Shown here: one piece after another, positions 54,301 through 56,863 of the stretch
Position numbering within the stretch: position 1 is the stretch's first letter
Layout of the letters: every line of letters begins with the position of its first letter
Assembly (NCBI RefSeq): GCF_963855985.1
Contig: NC_087092.1
Span: 16,554,001 to 16,618,000 of the forward strand
Direction: 5' to 3'
Source: Ostrinia nubilalis
Lineage: Eukaryota; Arthropoda; Insecta; Lepidoptera; Crambidae
Length of the DNA: 64,000 nucleotides
Translations under genes and position numbers: made by a program
The notes under the pieces: generated by a model
Databases searched by the model: none
What the model was told of the DNA's origin: nothing
Seen by the model: the letters and a program-made list of their open reading frames with translations, nothing else

Positions 54301-56863
54301 CGAGTCCTGATTTGTTAAGTGTCCGGAACCAATGCATAGTGTGAACGTCGTGTCAAATTCATCAAACGTACGCCACTGTGGTCTGGAGGTTAGAGTTGAA
54401 GCCTATGTATCAAAAGGGCATGGAATATTTTAGATTACGATTGCATTGAAGGCTCGATTCACTGGTTGACCGCAAATACAACCGATTCCATTAATTTCAA
54501 TGTTTTGGAGGGCCATCAGTTATCACTTATCATAAAGCGGCGTTAAGCCATCAACCTGATTGATTCATGTCGAATGCATAAAGTTTGGCGCTAGAGTTCT
54601 AACTGGAAGAGATATTCGGAATTTATTCACAAGCTTTCGGTGACACTCTCATAGCACGATTGATCACGCAATTTTAAAGGCTGGTATCTGTTTTCGTATA
54701 CAAATAGCCGAAGTTATTTGCGATATACTGTCGAAATGCATTTCTTTTATGACTTGCCTTTCGAGTAAGAATTGAACGGAGGTAGCTCTTAGCGTGGCAC
54801 TGCATAGAGCAAGTTCATTGCAAGTAAATAAGTGACATTTGAACTAGCTGCATGTGTCCCCGACCTGCCCTATTTAATTGACAGCACGTCCGAGGACCCG
54901 AGCACTCCAGCCGGGGTCAACAAGTGCTGATTTGTTTAGTGCCCGCAACAATCATGGGGGACTTCAATCATTGGATTGTGCCTTTCAACTGTCAATAGAA
55001 GTATCGTGATAATTATTGACTTTGTCTATGAGGACGTATTCATTCTAAATATTGGTTCGTTTGTTGATTTTAAAATGTTTTGGCAACATTTGACGAAATT
55101 CGGCATAACCAATTCAGCAATTAACAATTAATTCTTTGACAAGCTGTTAACAAAATATCTTTCCCACCGAGCTGTCTGTCGGACCGGTTACATCATATTT
55201 CTGTTTACATTAGGCGCTTCTTTACATTATGTGAAAATCCACACGTTTTAAAACAGTGCATGTGAATAAGTTCTCTCCGTTCCACGTGTCCAATCACTAC
55301 CCAAAGTGCAGGTTTCATCGCTGTTTCCCACCGAAAGGGGACGACAAAAAAACCTCTGCGCAGGTTTCGCCGCTCGAAAGGCTGATGACTCTACCCCCCA
55401 GTGGGCGGGCGGCGCGCCCTGCGGCTGTTTGCGAAGGCCGCCCGCCTTGTAACAGCCTCAATGAGTTTCTGACTAGATTTCGGCCTGTTTAAATTTCAGG
55501 CATTGTTTATTTAGGAACGTTGTGTGTTTTACCATAATTTTTTCATGAAAAAAGTATGCCACCAATGGATCTACTCAACAAGGTCCCCACCAGAGAATTT
55601 ATAATGTCGGAACATGTCATTATTTTGTATCACAGACATAATCAGTCCATCGATGCACCAATAACGTCAATTCCTTCACGTAGCGCCAACCAACCGCGGT
55701 GTGGGAACAAAAAGATCCGCGCTTTGATGTCGCCGCCACCCACACACCTGTCGCGGCGCGTCCGACCAAGTTCACGGAAACGCGCCCATTCCGGACGCTA
55801 TTGGCCGCGACATGGCTTGCTAAACTTTAATATGGCAACAAAACTTCGTGATATTTAGGAAACTTTAAAATAAGTACTTCATAAAATGTTACGAGGATCG
55901 TGGAAGTTTCAAATTCTTGTAAATGTATCTTTGGATGTCGAGTTTGAAGCGGCGCAGACAGTCCTGAATCACGTTTACGAGACACAATTCGCGACGTTCC
56001 CGTTTATTCGTGCATTTTCGGAGGCGAAACGACCGCCTGGGCGCCCGAGATACGGGGCGAGCTTATCTGGGCAAACAGCGGTATCTCCGAAAGCTGTAGT
56101 CTCATTAATTACGTTAATTGTCGGCGGTTCCGTAGCGAGCTCCGCATTGTCGCCGGCGACGCGATGCGGATCTGCCGTCAGCCGTCAACTAGCCGGCACT
56201 TGGTTAACGAGCCGAGCCCTTTGTCTATGGGAATTATTAATGGAAACTGTGTTACGGAGCAAATGTAGTCATTTTATTACGAAGCAAACTGGAGTGTTGC
56301 TAATTAATCATTTAAAATATTAAGTTATGTTTTCTACATTATCGCCTGACCCGAGACGAAATTATGGTTGTTGTTGCTTACATTTGTTTACATATTTCAT
56401 AAATATGAATAGGTTCCCACGATAGAATATGAGATGCTTTAATGCACAAAGGCATTCGTAATCCACAGTCATAACAAAGTGGATTAGGGGATGCCTATGT
56501 TTATCAGTCGATTGATTGAGGCTGTTGACTATAAATCACTGAGTACTCACGGCTGGCGATCAGCTCCGGCGCAACCAAGCCATTCAGGTCCGGCTCCTCG
56601 CCGTACCAGAAGATCCAGAGTTCCTTGGCGGCGCGCAGTGAGAGCGGCGGCGGCGGCGCGGGCGCCGGCGTCTCGTAGATGTTGTCGGGCGGCGGCTGCG
56701 GCGCCGGCACGCGGCGCCACACGCATAAGATGTCGCCCGCCAGGCAGCGCGCGTAGGAGCTGATGACAGGATCCGCGAGCGGCGCCGCGCCCTCCTCGCC
56801 GTCGCCGCCGCCGGTTGTCTCGCCCCATACCAGCTTACGCCATTTTATGCCATACAGCTCCGT
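257..56863 (-). CDS. Med13: Mediator complex subunit 13 (skuld), partial multi-exon gene
   Basis: MED13 is the large kinase-module subunit of Mediator; it anchors CDK8/cyclin C/MED12 to core Mediator in the nucleus (family knowledge). Nineteen minus-strand exons were assembled by eye from splice sites and similarity to MED13 as remembered. Joined 5' to 3' they give 2987 nt, 995 codons plus 2 nt, with every junction in phase. Landmarks are GIKWRKLVW and [13 protein letters not shown] (N domain), [100 protein letters not shown] and [12 protein letters not shown] (MID-like). Exon 1 (beyond 64000) and the C-terminal PIWI-like exons (before base 1) are missing. Exons are extremely GC-rich, rich in Ala, Pro and Gly, and lie in AT-rich introns. 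Identity is near certain; completeness is not, as two expected internal segments were not found. Confidence 0.95.
435..1120. mobile_element. Fold-back (long inverted-repeat) element
   Basis: The ends ATACAGGGTGGAAACG and CGTTTCCACCCTGTAT are inverted, and arms of about 175 bp (435-610 and 945-1120) match with few differences. An internal direct repeat of the left arm lies at 634-775. There is no coding capacity. A related arm pair occurs at 8931-9126. It is probably a non-autonomous DNA element; the superfamily is not assignable. Confidence 0.8.
1121..1500. repeat. AT-rich GATATATATC-type low-complexity tract
   Basis: It begins with and returns to palindromic GATATATATC/GATATTTATC words, separated by ordinary AT-rich intron. 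No coding or RNA signal is seen. Confidence 0.6.
1501..2212. other. Intron sequence with two short hairpins
   Basis: A 16-bp perfect inverted repeat (CTTAACGCGACGTTTA) lies at 1569-1584/1636-1651. A 20-bp inverted repeat with one mismatch lies at 1761-1780/1855-1874. The word GCGGGGCTACTCCCT at about 2037 also ends the MITE at 24370-24623. I searched the minus strand for the expected extra Med13 exon here and did not find one. Confidence 0.5.
2213..2478. repeat. 130-bp tandem duplication across a Med13 exon end
   Basis: Positions 2213-2348 and 2343-2478 are identical over 136 bp at a period of 130. The unit holds about 104 nt of exon 3' end, the 5' splice site and about 26 nt of intron with a (TG)n tract. 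Both edges share GCATGG, so the duplication joined exon and intron at a 6-bp microhomology. The downstream copy lacks an acceptor and probably stays in the intron. Confidence 0.95.
2370..2581 (-). CDS. Med13: Med13 exon, DEMEITG segment, with duplicated 3' end
   Basis: This 212-nt exon follows TTTTCTCTAACAG/GAT and ends at CTCGA/GTGAGT. It encodes [12 protein letters not shown], a Gly/Ala-rich linker and [15 protein letters not shown], matching DELDIIG...L.LLLQDQ of MED13. The 3' part of the exon and the start of the intron (130 bp) are perfectly duplicated downstream at 2213-2342. The upstream-most donor (2368-2369) was chosen because it preserves phase. Confidence 0.92.
2671..2884. mobile_element. 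Long-TIR MITE, copy 1
   Basis: Near-perfect inverted arms of about 75 bp begin TAAAGCCTGGTCCGTGAGCA, pass through CCAATGACCCCAAGCTACCC and meet around a short GC-rich centre. Related, more decayed copies are at 5402-5556, 13660-13804 and 31281-31454. It is non-coding and non-autonomous. Confidence 0.85.
2885..4087. other. Intron sequence with an ATCGAT-rich tract
   Basis: Between about 3095 and 3355 the words ATCGAT and CGATTA recur many times. The rest is ordinary AT-rich intron. No exon signal was recognised. Confidence 0.5.
4088..4372. mobile_element. hAT-type MITE with 8-bp target duplication
   Basis: The ends are CAGAGTTTTTCAACC and GGTTGAAAAACACTG, typical hAT termini. The flanks are CTGTAGGG (4080-4087) and CTGTAGGA (4373-4380), an 8-bp duplication with one difference. 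The 285-bp element carries GGGGGGTCG motifs near both ends and has no coding capacity. Confidence 0.9.
4463..4642 (-). CDS. Med13: Med13 exon, [12 protein letters not shown] segment
   Basis: This 180-nt, 60-codon phase-0 exon runs from TTATGTACCAG/GTGGTG to TACGAG/GTACGT. It encodes [20 protein letters not shown], a variable middle, then [20 protein letters not shown] and LFYE. The [13 protein letters not shown]...GLFFE block of MED13 is unmistakable. Confidence 0.97.
4684..5213. repeat. Tandem ~140-bp units between AACCGACTTCAA inverted ends
   Basis: Three degenerate units each carry CCACCCTTGGGGG (about 4749, 4888 and 5029) followed by an AT-rich part with GGCGGAGATATTGCG. The outer words AACCGACTTCAA and TTGAAGTTGGTT are inverted. 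This is a common kind of lepidopteran dispersed repeat; the class is unclear. Confidence 0.65.
5402..5556. mobile_element. Long-TIR MITE, copy 2 (decayed)
   Basis: It shares TACCCCAAGCTACCCAT and the inverted GATGGGTAGCTT arm with the element at 2671-2884; its outer ends are lost. Confidence 0.75.
5935..6224 (-). CDS. Med13: Med13 exon, Ala-Pro repeats and MID-like start
   Basis: This 290-nt exon runs from CTCTCATTCGCAG/CG to CCCAAG/GTGAGA. A Ser/Arg-rich start is followed by an Ala/Pro repeat ([18 protein letters not shown]), then [20 protein letters not shown] and [13 protein letters not shown]. The latter matches [21 protein letters not shown].ICVCN of MED13, which starts the MID-like domain. 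Confidence 0.96.
6225..7037. other. Intron, no gene seen
   Basis: Two related stretches (about 6300-6420 and 6915-7025) share TTCTGGA-GATG...GTAAAACCAAGAG and GTTGAATATAAGATTCAAAATA, a local direct duplication. The 70-codon minus ORF at 6491-6703 shows no recognisable domain and may be a transposon relic. Confidence 0.4.
7038..7200 (-). CDS. Med13: Med13 exon, [10 protein letters not shown] segment
   Basis: This 163-nt exon runs from GATGCGCAG/GACTGG to CGGG/GTGAGT and encodes [20 protein letters not shown], then [20 protein letters not shown] and [14 protein letters not shown]. It is collinear with FSYVYKPE....GCSMFAPLKTLPSQ in MED13, one of the best-conserved blocks of the protein. Confidence 0.96.
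7255..7445 (+). mobile_element. RTE-type retrotransposon 3' fragment
   Basis: The plus strand has GTTCTCGAGTGGCGACCATG and GGCAGGCCTCCCATTCGGTA, which decay from the LEWRPR.GRxSVGRPP C-terminal coding part seen better at 24710-24893 and 20132-20432. It carries stops and is inactive. Confidence 0.6.
7592..7804 (-). CDS. Med13: Med13 exon, [10 protein letters not shown] segment, predicted GC donor
   Basis: This 213-nt, 71-codon exon starts after CGCCCCCAG/CTGCAA and encodes [18 protein letters not shown], then [20 protein letters not shown] and a Pro-rich tail ending [12 protein letters not shown] is a hallmark of MED13. Only ATCGAG/GCGAGT gives the phase 0 needed by the next exon, so a GC-AG intron is predicted. 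The nearby GT (GCGA/GTACAC) would shift the frame. A degenerate copy of the [11 protein letters not shown] coding stretch lies in the intron at 7511-7558. Confidence 0.88.
8374..8487 (-). CDS. Med13: Med13 exon, [10 protein letters not shown] segment
   Basis: This 114-nt, 38-codon phase-0 exon runs from TTTCCTGTGTAG/GAG to GAGACG/GTAAGA. It encodes [20 protein letters not shown] then [18 protein letters not shown]. The acidic DLxxIFDNSD block corresponds to YTDLDNLFNSDED in MED13. Confidence 0.94.
8660..9408. mobile_element. Large fold-back element with a nested fold-back
   Basis: Arms of about 270 bp (8660-8930 and 9127-9408) are inverted copies; the outermost word is AAAGAAGAACGGTCA. At the centre lies a 196-bp element (8931-9126) with ACAGGGTGG/CCACCCTGT ends, from the family at 435-1120. 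It has no coding capacity. The plus-strand ORF at 9332-9559 is low-complexity poly-T and is not a gene. Confidence 0.8.
9409..10174. other. Intron, no gene seen
   Basis: T-rich and A-rich sequence followed by mixed composition. No conserved Med13 block, hairpin or coding signal was recognised. Confidence 0.4.
10175..10337 (-). CDS. Med13: Med13 exon, DHPVKRFK segment
   Basis: This 163-nt exon runs from ATCTCCTCTCAG/GCTGG to GACCAC/GTGAGT. It encodes [20 protein letters not shown], a Gly/Ala-rich stretch and [13 protein letters not shown]. The VKQE tetrapeptide fits the psi-K-x-E sumoylation consensus (inference only). Intron phase 2 is shared with the upstream exon. Confidence 0.92.
10657..12030 (-). 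pseudogene. Retrotransposon reverse transcriptase part of ORF2
   Basis: This 457-codon open frame has all the classical RT blocks, including [35 protein letters not shown] and [10 protein letters not shown], followed by the thumb region and a C-terminal part ending [13 protein letters not shown]. The Met at 12030 is internal. Similarity continues upstream in this frame to the A8 run near 12155, so this and the endonuclease frame were one ORF. Confidence 0.88.
12098..13535 (-). pseudogene. Retrotransposon endonuclease part of ORF2
   Basis: It is an endonuclease/exonuclease/phosphatase-type domain with the expected order of motifs: QNLQGL (Asn), ITEHW (Glu), GDFNIDLL (Asp) and SDHSG (Asp-His). 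The first Met is at 13432, but the frame is open and similar to the domain upstream to about 13535, so the true start is lost by truncation. The reading ends at a stop just after the frameshift. Confidence 0.85.
13660..13804. mobile_element. Long-TIR MITE, copy 3
   Basis: It carries AACTCGCGCGTAATTAT and CTTGGGGTCATTGGACGAAA from the family at 2671-2884, with part of the left arm missing. Confidence 0.7.
13940..14110. repeat. Diverged direct repeat flanking the fold-back region, left copy
   Basis: It shares the order TCGTCTACGTT, CTAGTCTCGTATGACATT, CTGTATACTGTAGCGA and CGTGAACTCGCATG with 16230-16390, with many differences. It is probably an older repeat into which 14167-16190 was inserted. 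Confidence 0.6.
14880..15505. repeat. C-rich minisatellite (GGCCAGAAGCTGGGTAAG units)
   Basis: Roughly a dozen irregular units of 45-60 bp contain GGCCAGAAGCTGGGTA or GGCCATAAGC followed by C runs and CCCTCCCCCC. The minus strand, which is the Med13 sense strand, is correspondingly G-rich, with many G4-G13 runs. Confidence 0.9.
15339..15376. repeat. Uninterrupted run of 38 C
   Basis: Thirty-eight consecutive C follow ATGACTTA. On the Med13 sense strand this is G38, which in RNA or DNA could fold as stacked quadruplexes. The exact length is uncertain because such runs are hard to sequence. Confidence 0.85.
16043..16183. mobile_element. Small inverted-repeat element (MITE-like)
   Basis: The 32-bp arms at 16043-16074 and 16152-16183 are inverted with one or two mismatches and contain GGGATTTTACAACAAAA. 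A related end occurs near 62195. It is non-coding. Confidence 0.75.
16230..16390. repeat. Diverged direct repeat, right copy
   Basis: This is the partner of 13940-14110; see that entry. Confidence 0.6.
16765..18234. repeat. 13 x 113-bp tandem array derived from a Med13 exon end
   Basis: The word GGGAGCACTGACCAGG recurs exactly every 113 bp from 16781 to 18137, thirteen times. Units look identical except one base in the third (CGCCAGG for CGCCGGG). Each unit is the last ~85 nt of exon 18149-18312, its donor CCTG/GTCAGT and ~30 nt of intron. The array copies lack one C present in the real exon (GGCAGCG for GGCCAGCG). The junction word CCGGCG exists in both the exon and the downstream intron. 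Confidence 0.97.
18149..18312 (-). CDS. Med13: Med13 exon, [10 protein letters not shown] segment, source of the 113-bp array
   Basis: This 164-nt exon runs from TTTGCCTTCAG/GAG to GCCTG/GTCAGT. It encodes [20 protein letters not shown], a short Arg-rich stretch, then [20 protein letters not shown] and A; the split Trp codon is completed by the next exon, giving [11 protein letters not shown]. Its last ~85 nt plus ~30 nt of intron are repeated 12 more times immediately downstream. Because 113 is not a multiple of 3, the copies cannot simply extend the reading frame. Confidence 0.93.
18313..18750. other. Intron with an internal imperfect duplication
   Basis: GACGCCACTGTAAAATAAGG...CGCCAGTGGCG-like sequence occurs twice (about 18383-18430 and 18481-18530). 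No coding signal is seen. Confidence 0.4.
18751..18852 (-). CDS. Med13: Med13 exon, TPAPTPDPH segment
   Basis: This 102-nt, 34-codon phase-0 exon runs from TTTTTGTGTACAG/AGC to AAGCAG/GTCAGT. It encodes [20 protein letters not shown] then a Pro/Ala-rich tail, matching the STPQSQHFYQMPTPDPL region of MED13. It is part of the long disordered linker. Confidence 0.88.
19380..19500 (+). mobile_element. Retroposon 3' fragment, family of 24931-25343
   Basis: AGGTTTTAAGTGGGTAAGCC, CTCACATAACTCACTAGCTG and CTGGTGGGTAT parallel the 3' end of the element with target duplication at 24916-25358. It ends near an A-rich stretch. Confidence 0.6.
19530..19895 (+). mobile_element. RTE-type retrotransposon 3' end with ATG repeats
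   Basis: In the plus strand it encodes a damaged GRPPTY...[24 protein letters not shown], the C-terminus of an RTE-like endonuclease-reverse transcriptase. A 3' UTR follows, ending AAATGATGATGATT. Confidence 0.75.
19920..20105 (-). mobile_element. LINE 3' tail fragment
   Basis: CAGCGCTTCGAGACCAAC and AAGTGCTGAGAAGAAGCGCC parallel the 3' UTR of the retrotransposon at 10430-13540 and the fragment at 47498-47722. Confidence 0.7.
20132..20432 (-). mobile_element. RTE-type retrotransposon 3' coding fragment
   Basis: On the minus strand it encodes [20 protein letters not shown], then [38 protein letters not shown] and [17 protein letters not shown], a nearly uninterrupted RTE C-terminus. It is 5'-truncated and inactive. 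Confidence 0.85.
20466..20637 (-). CDS. Med13: Med13 exon, Gly/Pro/His-rich disordered segment
   Basis: This 172-nt exon is bounded by AGTTCCCCAG/GGGCGG and CACCAG/GTAACG. It encodes [19 protein letters not shown], then a Pro-rich stretch ending [16 protein letters not shown]13 has a PPPLSPHP motif in the corresponding linker. Phase (1 nt in, 0 out) agrees with its neighbours. The six-His run is a low-complexity feature. Confidence 0.85.
20661..20873. mobile_element. MITE with TTAGTAC target duplication
   Basis: The ends CAGACTAAATAC and GTATTTACTCTG are inverted, with arms of about 80 bp containing GAGTAGGTCATCTTCATAG. TTAGTAC flanks both sides (20654-20660, 20874-20880). It is inserted about 25 bp upstream of the acceptor of Med13 exon 20466-20637. 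Confidence 0.85.
21151..21309. mobile_element. Short inverted-end element
   Basis: GAACTACACTGA and TCAGTGTAGTTC form 12-bp inverted ends around about 135 bp of non-coding sequence. The class is unknown. Confidence 0.55.
21310..22585. other. Intron, no gene seen
   Basis: AT-rich and apparently unique sequence. No conserved Med13 block, RNA gene or clear repeat structure was recognised. Confidence 0.4.
22586..22672 (-). CDS. Med13: Med13 exon, PFHRR segment
   Basis: This 87-nt exon runs from GTGTGCGCAG/G to GCCGA/GTGAGT and encodes [19 protein letters not shown] then RPAPHPPPA. The APFHRR core matches the conserved PLTPFHHR motif of MED13. It is extremely GC-rich and other frames are also open, but only this frame keeps phase with both neighbours. 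Confidence 0.85.
22673..23945. other. Intron with one small hairpin
   Basis: TCGCTGTCAAA (23263-23273) and TTTGACAGCGA (23306-23316) are inverted. Otherwise it is AT-rich, with only short spurious frames. Confidence 0.4.
23946..24025 (-). CDS. Med13: Med13 exon, [14 protein letters not shown] segment
   Basis: This 80-nt exon between TATCGCTTGCAG/ACG and GCCAA/GTAAGT encodes [20 protein letters not shown] then VPCSCA. It matches SWDFVEATQRTNCSC in MED13. Two trailing nt combine with the G of the next exon to give Lys. The donor GTAAGT is a perfect consensus. Confidence 0.93.
24239..24275 (-). CDS. Candidate Med13 micro-exon
   Basis: A strong donor (GCGTTT/GTGAGTAG) ends an open stretch reading [12 protein letters not shown], and its phase-0 end fits the next exon, which begins TAELCYST. 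In MED13 a basic ..RKYS.. patch occupies this place just before the DFVE.T block. The acceptor is ambiguous: GGAAG/A at 24275, or AATAAG/T giving a start at 24291 and extra residues VFDCGR. Either choice needs one more upstream exon that I could not find, because the exon at 25389-25532 ends in phase 0. Confidence 0.4.
24370..24623. mobile_element. MITE with 15-bp terminal inverted repeats
   Basis: It begins GCGGGGCTACTCCCT and ends AGGGAGTAGCCCCGC, 254 bp in all. The same terminus occurs at about 2037. It is non-coding. Confidence 0.75.
24710..24893 (+). mobile_element. RTE-type retrotransposon 3' coding fragment
   Basis: The plus strand reads [39 protein letters not shown] and [18 protein letters not shown] without a stop, matching the minus-strand copy at 20132-20432. 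It is 5'-truncated. Confidence 0.85.
24916..25358 (+). mobile_element. Retroposon (SINE-like) with 15-bp target duplication
   Basis: GGGTGTCACAACGTG occurs exactly at 24916-24930 and 25344-25358, flanking a 413-bp insert that ends in an 11-A tail. The insert has GGGCCGGTGGCCGTCGAGG, CGGAGCTGCGGACGAATGTC and a 3' part shared with 19380-19500 and 32700-32821. The long open frame on its minus strand is a repeat translation, not a gene. It lies about 30 bp into the intron after exon 25389-25532. Confidence 0.92.
25389..25532 (-). CDS. Med13: Med13 exon, MRYPAAY segment
   Basis: This 144-nt, 48-codon phase-0 exon starts [19 protein letters not shown], like EVLVAGVRMIYPACFVLVP in MED13, and continues into an Ala/Pro/His-rich tail ending PRPHQ. 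The acceptor is CTTTCGCAG/GTGGTG. The donor CAG/GTCACC is weak at +4 to +6, so the 3' end is less certain than the start. A retroposon insertion begins about 30 bp into the following intron. Confidence 0.88.
26090..26280 (-). repeat. Helitron-like repeat fragment
   Basis: GACTGACTGACTGACATAGTG, GATCTATCAACGCACAGCCC and CGAGCCCATACAAGGTGTTGGACAT relate it, partly in inverse orientation, to 27926-28045 and 35557-35766. Confidence 0.5.
26890..27014 (+). CDS. Candidate first exon on the opposite strand, function unknown
   Basis: ATG in a fair context (TTAAAATGG) opens 41 codons, starting [20 protein letters not shown] and ending in a Leu-rich helical stretch, [18 protein letters not shown]. They end exactly at a consensus donor, CAGAG/GTAAGT. 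I do not recognise the protein. It lies inside a Med13 intron on the other strand. No matching downstream exon or polyadenylation signal was identified, so it could be a small nested gene, a transposon exon or chance. Confidence 0.3.
27390..27687. repeat. 147-bp tandem duplication
   Basis: TATGTATCTAACAG begins at 27390 and 27537, and the two units share GCAATGAAAAATCAGGCGTT and ACACTTAATGAGAATAAATT with few differences. No function is suggested. Confidence 0.9.
27926..28045 (+). mobile_element. Helitron-like 3' end
   Basis: It ends CGCGGGCGGCCGCTAG followed by T: a GC-rich near-palindrome next to CTAG, as in Helitron 3' termini. The same end is at 35766. It is non-autonomous and truncated; the class is tentative. 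Confidence 0.55.
28364..28545 (+). repeat. Dispersed ~182-bp repeat, copy 1
   Basis: It is nearly identical to 33641-33825 (shared GAGAGCAACACAGAATTCCT, GGAAGCAACAGTGCCAGAGG, GGACACAGAGATTGGCAACG). It has no clear ends, tail or tRNA boxes. Confidence 0.85.
28935..29457. mobile_element. hAT-type element with perfect 8-bp target duplication, nested in an RTE tail
   Basis: The ends are CAGGGCCGGATTAACC and its imperfect inverse at the right, GGATAATACGGCACTG. GCTATACG flanks both sides (28927-28934, 29458-29465). GGGCCCC motifs lie near both ends. The interrupted target, GTGGGAGGTCTACATCTAGC...GCTGATGTTGATGATG, is the 3' tail of an RTE-type retrotransposon. The 64-codon frame inside shows no transposase motif. 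Confidence 0.92.
29591..30040. other. Intron with a hairpin-ended segment
   Basis: GCCATGTAGCATGTAA (about 29749) and TTACGTGCTACATGGC (about 29973) are inverted with one mismatch, suggesting a small MITE. The 75-codon plus frame inside has no recognisable domain. Confidence 0.4.
30325..30370. repeat. Perfect 46-bp palindrome
   Basis: Arms GCAGAATACAGGCTTTTAG and TCGG meet their exact reverse complement with no loop (centre GGCC). A second copy at 30678-30723 has two or three changes in its right arm. Confidence 0.95.
30750..30883 (-). CDS. Med13: Med13 exon, [11 protein letters not shown] segment
   Basis: This 134-nt exon runs from TTGATTGCAG/TGATCC to GTCGAG/GTGAGA and encodes [20 protein letters not shown], then [20 protein letters not shown] and GAVE. 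This matches the MED13 block CPFGLNGTLTG...LIGEWKQFYP. The last ~50 nt of the exon plus its donor recur as five degenerate copies in the downstream intron between 29483 and 30601. Confidence 0.96.
30922..31123 (+). mobile_element. Helitron-like non-autonomous element
   Basis: It starts TCTATCTATATAAATAAAAA, carries AACTCGAGAACGGCTGGGCC and ends GCGGGCGAACCCGCGGGC then GGAAAGCTAG followed by T. The hairpin next to a CTAG end is the Helitron 3' signature; this family is common in Lepidoptera (knowledge from memory). Confidence 0.7.
31281..31454. mobile_element. Long-TIR MITE, copy 4
   Basis: The outer arms GTCTGGTCCGTGAGCACGTA and CGTGCTCACGGACCGGGC are intact, as in 2671-2884; the inner right arm is partly deleted. 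Confidence 0.8.
31499..31638. mobile_element. Small inverted-repeat MITE
   Basis: GTGCGTAGTACGAGTTTACA and its imperfect inverse TGCAAACTCGGACTAAGCAC enclose CGCTAGCGA words. It is non-coding. Confidence 0.75.
31640..32198. other. Intron, unassigned GC-richer segment
   Basis: 31840-32110 is GC-rich and repeat-like (CGATCGGGCCCACTAG, CACTAATCGGGCGCC) without recognisable coding. Nothing else was identified. Confidence 0.35.
32199..32353 (-). CDS. Med13: Med13 exon, FAFFLHGES segment
   Basis: This 155-nt exon uses acceptor TATCCTTCCAG/CCCG and donor AAGG/GTGAGT. It encodes [19 protein letters not shown], then [20 protein letters not shown] and a short tail, matching the HLSCSFTFFLHGDSNVC block of MED13. 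The intron end holds a strong branch-point match TACTAAT about 23 nt before the acceptor. A retroposon is inserted only about 50 bp upstream of this acceptor (see 32387-32838). Confidence 0.96.
32387..32838 (+). mobile_element. Retroposon with 17-bp target duplication
   Basis: TAATACGAATCACTACA occurs exactly at 32387-32403 and 32822-32838, around a 418-bp insert. The insert has GTCACCGTGGGCCACGGCAT, GTGGATGGGTGGCACTGCTC, a T/C-rich part and a 3' portion (about 32690-32821) shared with the element at 24931-25343. Its left edge is about 50 bp from the acceptor of Med13 exon 32199-32353. Confidence 0.88.
32839..33640. other. Intron with a dispersed-repeat start
   Basis: 32839-32960 (GTATAAAACAAAGTCGCTTTC, ACGCAACGGATTTTGATGCG) resembles a very common insect repeat. 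The rest is AT-rich with no signal. Confidence 0.4.
33641..33825 (+). repeat. Dispersed ~182-bp repeat, copy 2
   Basis: Nearly identical to 28364-28545, in the same orientation, 5.3 kb away and in a different Med13 intron. Confidence 0.85.
33833..34166. mobile_element. Tc1/mariner-like MITE, copy 1
   Basis: The ends TACACTGGTCATCA and TGATGACCAGTGTA are inverted and start with TA. The interior shares CGTATGCATCCCCACTTCCC and GGATATTTATTGGGCTTTC with 35029-35551. It is non-coding. Confidence 0.8.
34404..34487 (-). CDS. Med13: Med13 exon, [10 protein letters not shown] segment
   Basis: This 84-nt exon runs from TTCTGTTCCAG/ATGCC to AAGAG/GTACGA and encodes [20 protein letters not shown] then DEEDVGK. 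It is collinear with the MED13 motif NFVRIGKWFVKPY. It takes 1 nt on entry (completing Arg) and leaves 2 nt (completing Ser), consistent with the exons on each side. Confidence 0.95.
35029..35551. mobile_element. Tc1/mariner-like MITE, copy 2, with insertion
   Basis: The ends TACACTCGGCATCAAATAAA and the inverse ending GATGTTGAGTGTA match with few changes. The interior parallels 33833-34166 but holds about 190 extra bp (35175-35370) with its own inverted words (TTTTATGGCTATAAAACTG/AGTTTTATAACCATAAAAA). Confidence 0.8.
35557..35766 (+). mobile_element. Helitron-like element
   Basis: It starts AGGAGAAACTGACTGACTGA and ends CGTACGAAGTCGCGGGCGGC then CGCTAG followed by T, the same end as 28045. 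Confidence 0.65.
35767..39086. other. Intron between Med13 exons, largely unique
   Basis: A short (AATAC)n microsatellite lies at 36920-36942. 37670-37920 and 38320-38420 are GC-richer. I saw no mobile element ends, RNA gene or coding block. Confidence 0.4.
39087..39171 (-). CDS. Med13: Med13 exon, N-domain helix segment
   Basis: This small 85-nt exon is bounded by TTTTTGCAG/AA and GAAAG/GTAAAC. It encodes [20 protein letters not shown] followed by ALHNLIE, matching the conserved WE.GLSYECR.LLFKA.HNL.ER block of MED13. It enters with 2 nt (completing a Gln codon with the previous exon's C) and leaves with 2 nt, fitting both neighbours. It sits alone between introns of 17.4 kb and 4.6 kb, and was found by searching for the conserved block, being too short to stand out as an ORF. 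Confidence 0.95.
39655..39720. promoter_or_regulatory. GC-box and CRE cluster
   Basis: GGGGGCGGGGCGGGGGCG (39663-39680) is followed by a full CRE palindrome TGACGTCA (39688-39695) and CACGTG (39713-39718). It lies about 0.5 kb upstream (minus sense) of exon 39087-39171. The motif cluster resembles a housekeeping promoter or enhancer; activity is not shown. Confidence 0.35.
42002..42110 (-). mobile_element. LINE 3' tail fragment
   Basis: ATTCAAATTCAAATTCAAATT followed by ATTTATTGCATGTCACATGG looks like the simple-repeat 3' end of a non-LTR element inserted in minus orientation. Confidence 0.5.
42600..42665. promoter_or_regulatory. CACGTG-CRE-CRE-like cluster
   Basis: CACGTG (42625-42630), TGACGTCA (42635-42642) and TACGTCAT (42656-42663) lie within 40 bp of a GC-rich island. 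It is a candidate bZIP/bHLH-bound regulatory element only. Confidence 0.35.
47498..47722 (-). mobile_element. LINE 3' tail fragment
   Basis: (AAAATC)n, ATATTTATTCAG, then CAGCGCTTCGAGACAAAC, AAGTGCTGAGAAGAAACGCC and CAAACTCAGTCACC match the 3' UTR style of 10430-10640 and 19920-20105. Confidence 0.8.
54220..54341. repeat. Diverged direct repeat pair with 54851-54956
   Basis: Both carry CATGTG...GACCTGCCC, CGTCCGAG, GAGC/CACTCCAG, GGGTCAAC-AAG/GAG, TGCTGATTTGTT and a following GTG(T/C)CCG, about 510 bp apart, with substantial divergence. No mobile-element ends are visible. Confidence 0.6.
56551..56863 (-). CDS. Med13: Med13 exon, N-terminal domain
   Basis: The acceptor is TTATCTTCCAG/ACGGAG and the donor C/GTGAGT. 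There are 104 codons plus 1 nt, starting in phase 0. It encodes [15 protein letters not shown], then a Gly/Glu-rich insert, [21 protein letters not shown], a Pro-rich loop and [18 protein letters not shown], which is the MED13 N-terminal signature in the usual order. The family normally starts about 25 residues earlier (a segment resembling NGASLEDCH), so this is the second coding exon. The next exon downstream is 17.4 kb away. Confidence in identity is very high. Confidence 0.96.

Noticed and set aside
55886..56323. 145-codon plus ORF
   Set aside because: The composition and absence of any recognisable motif argue against coding; noted instead as a possible non-coding conserved block.
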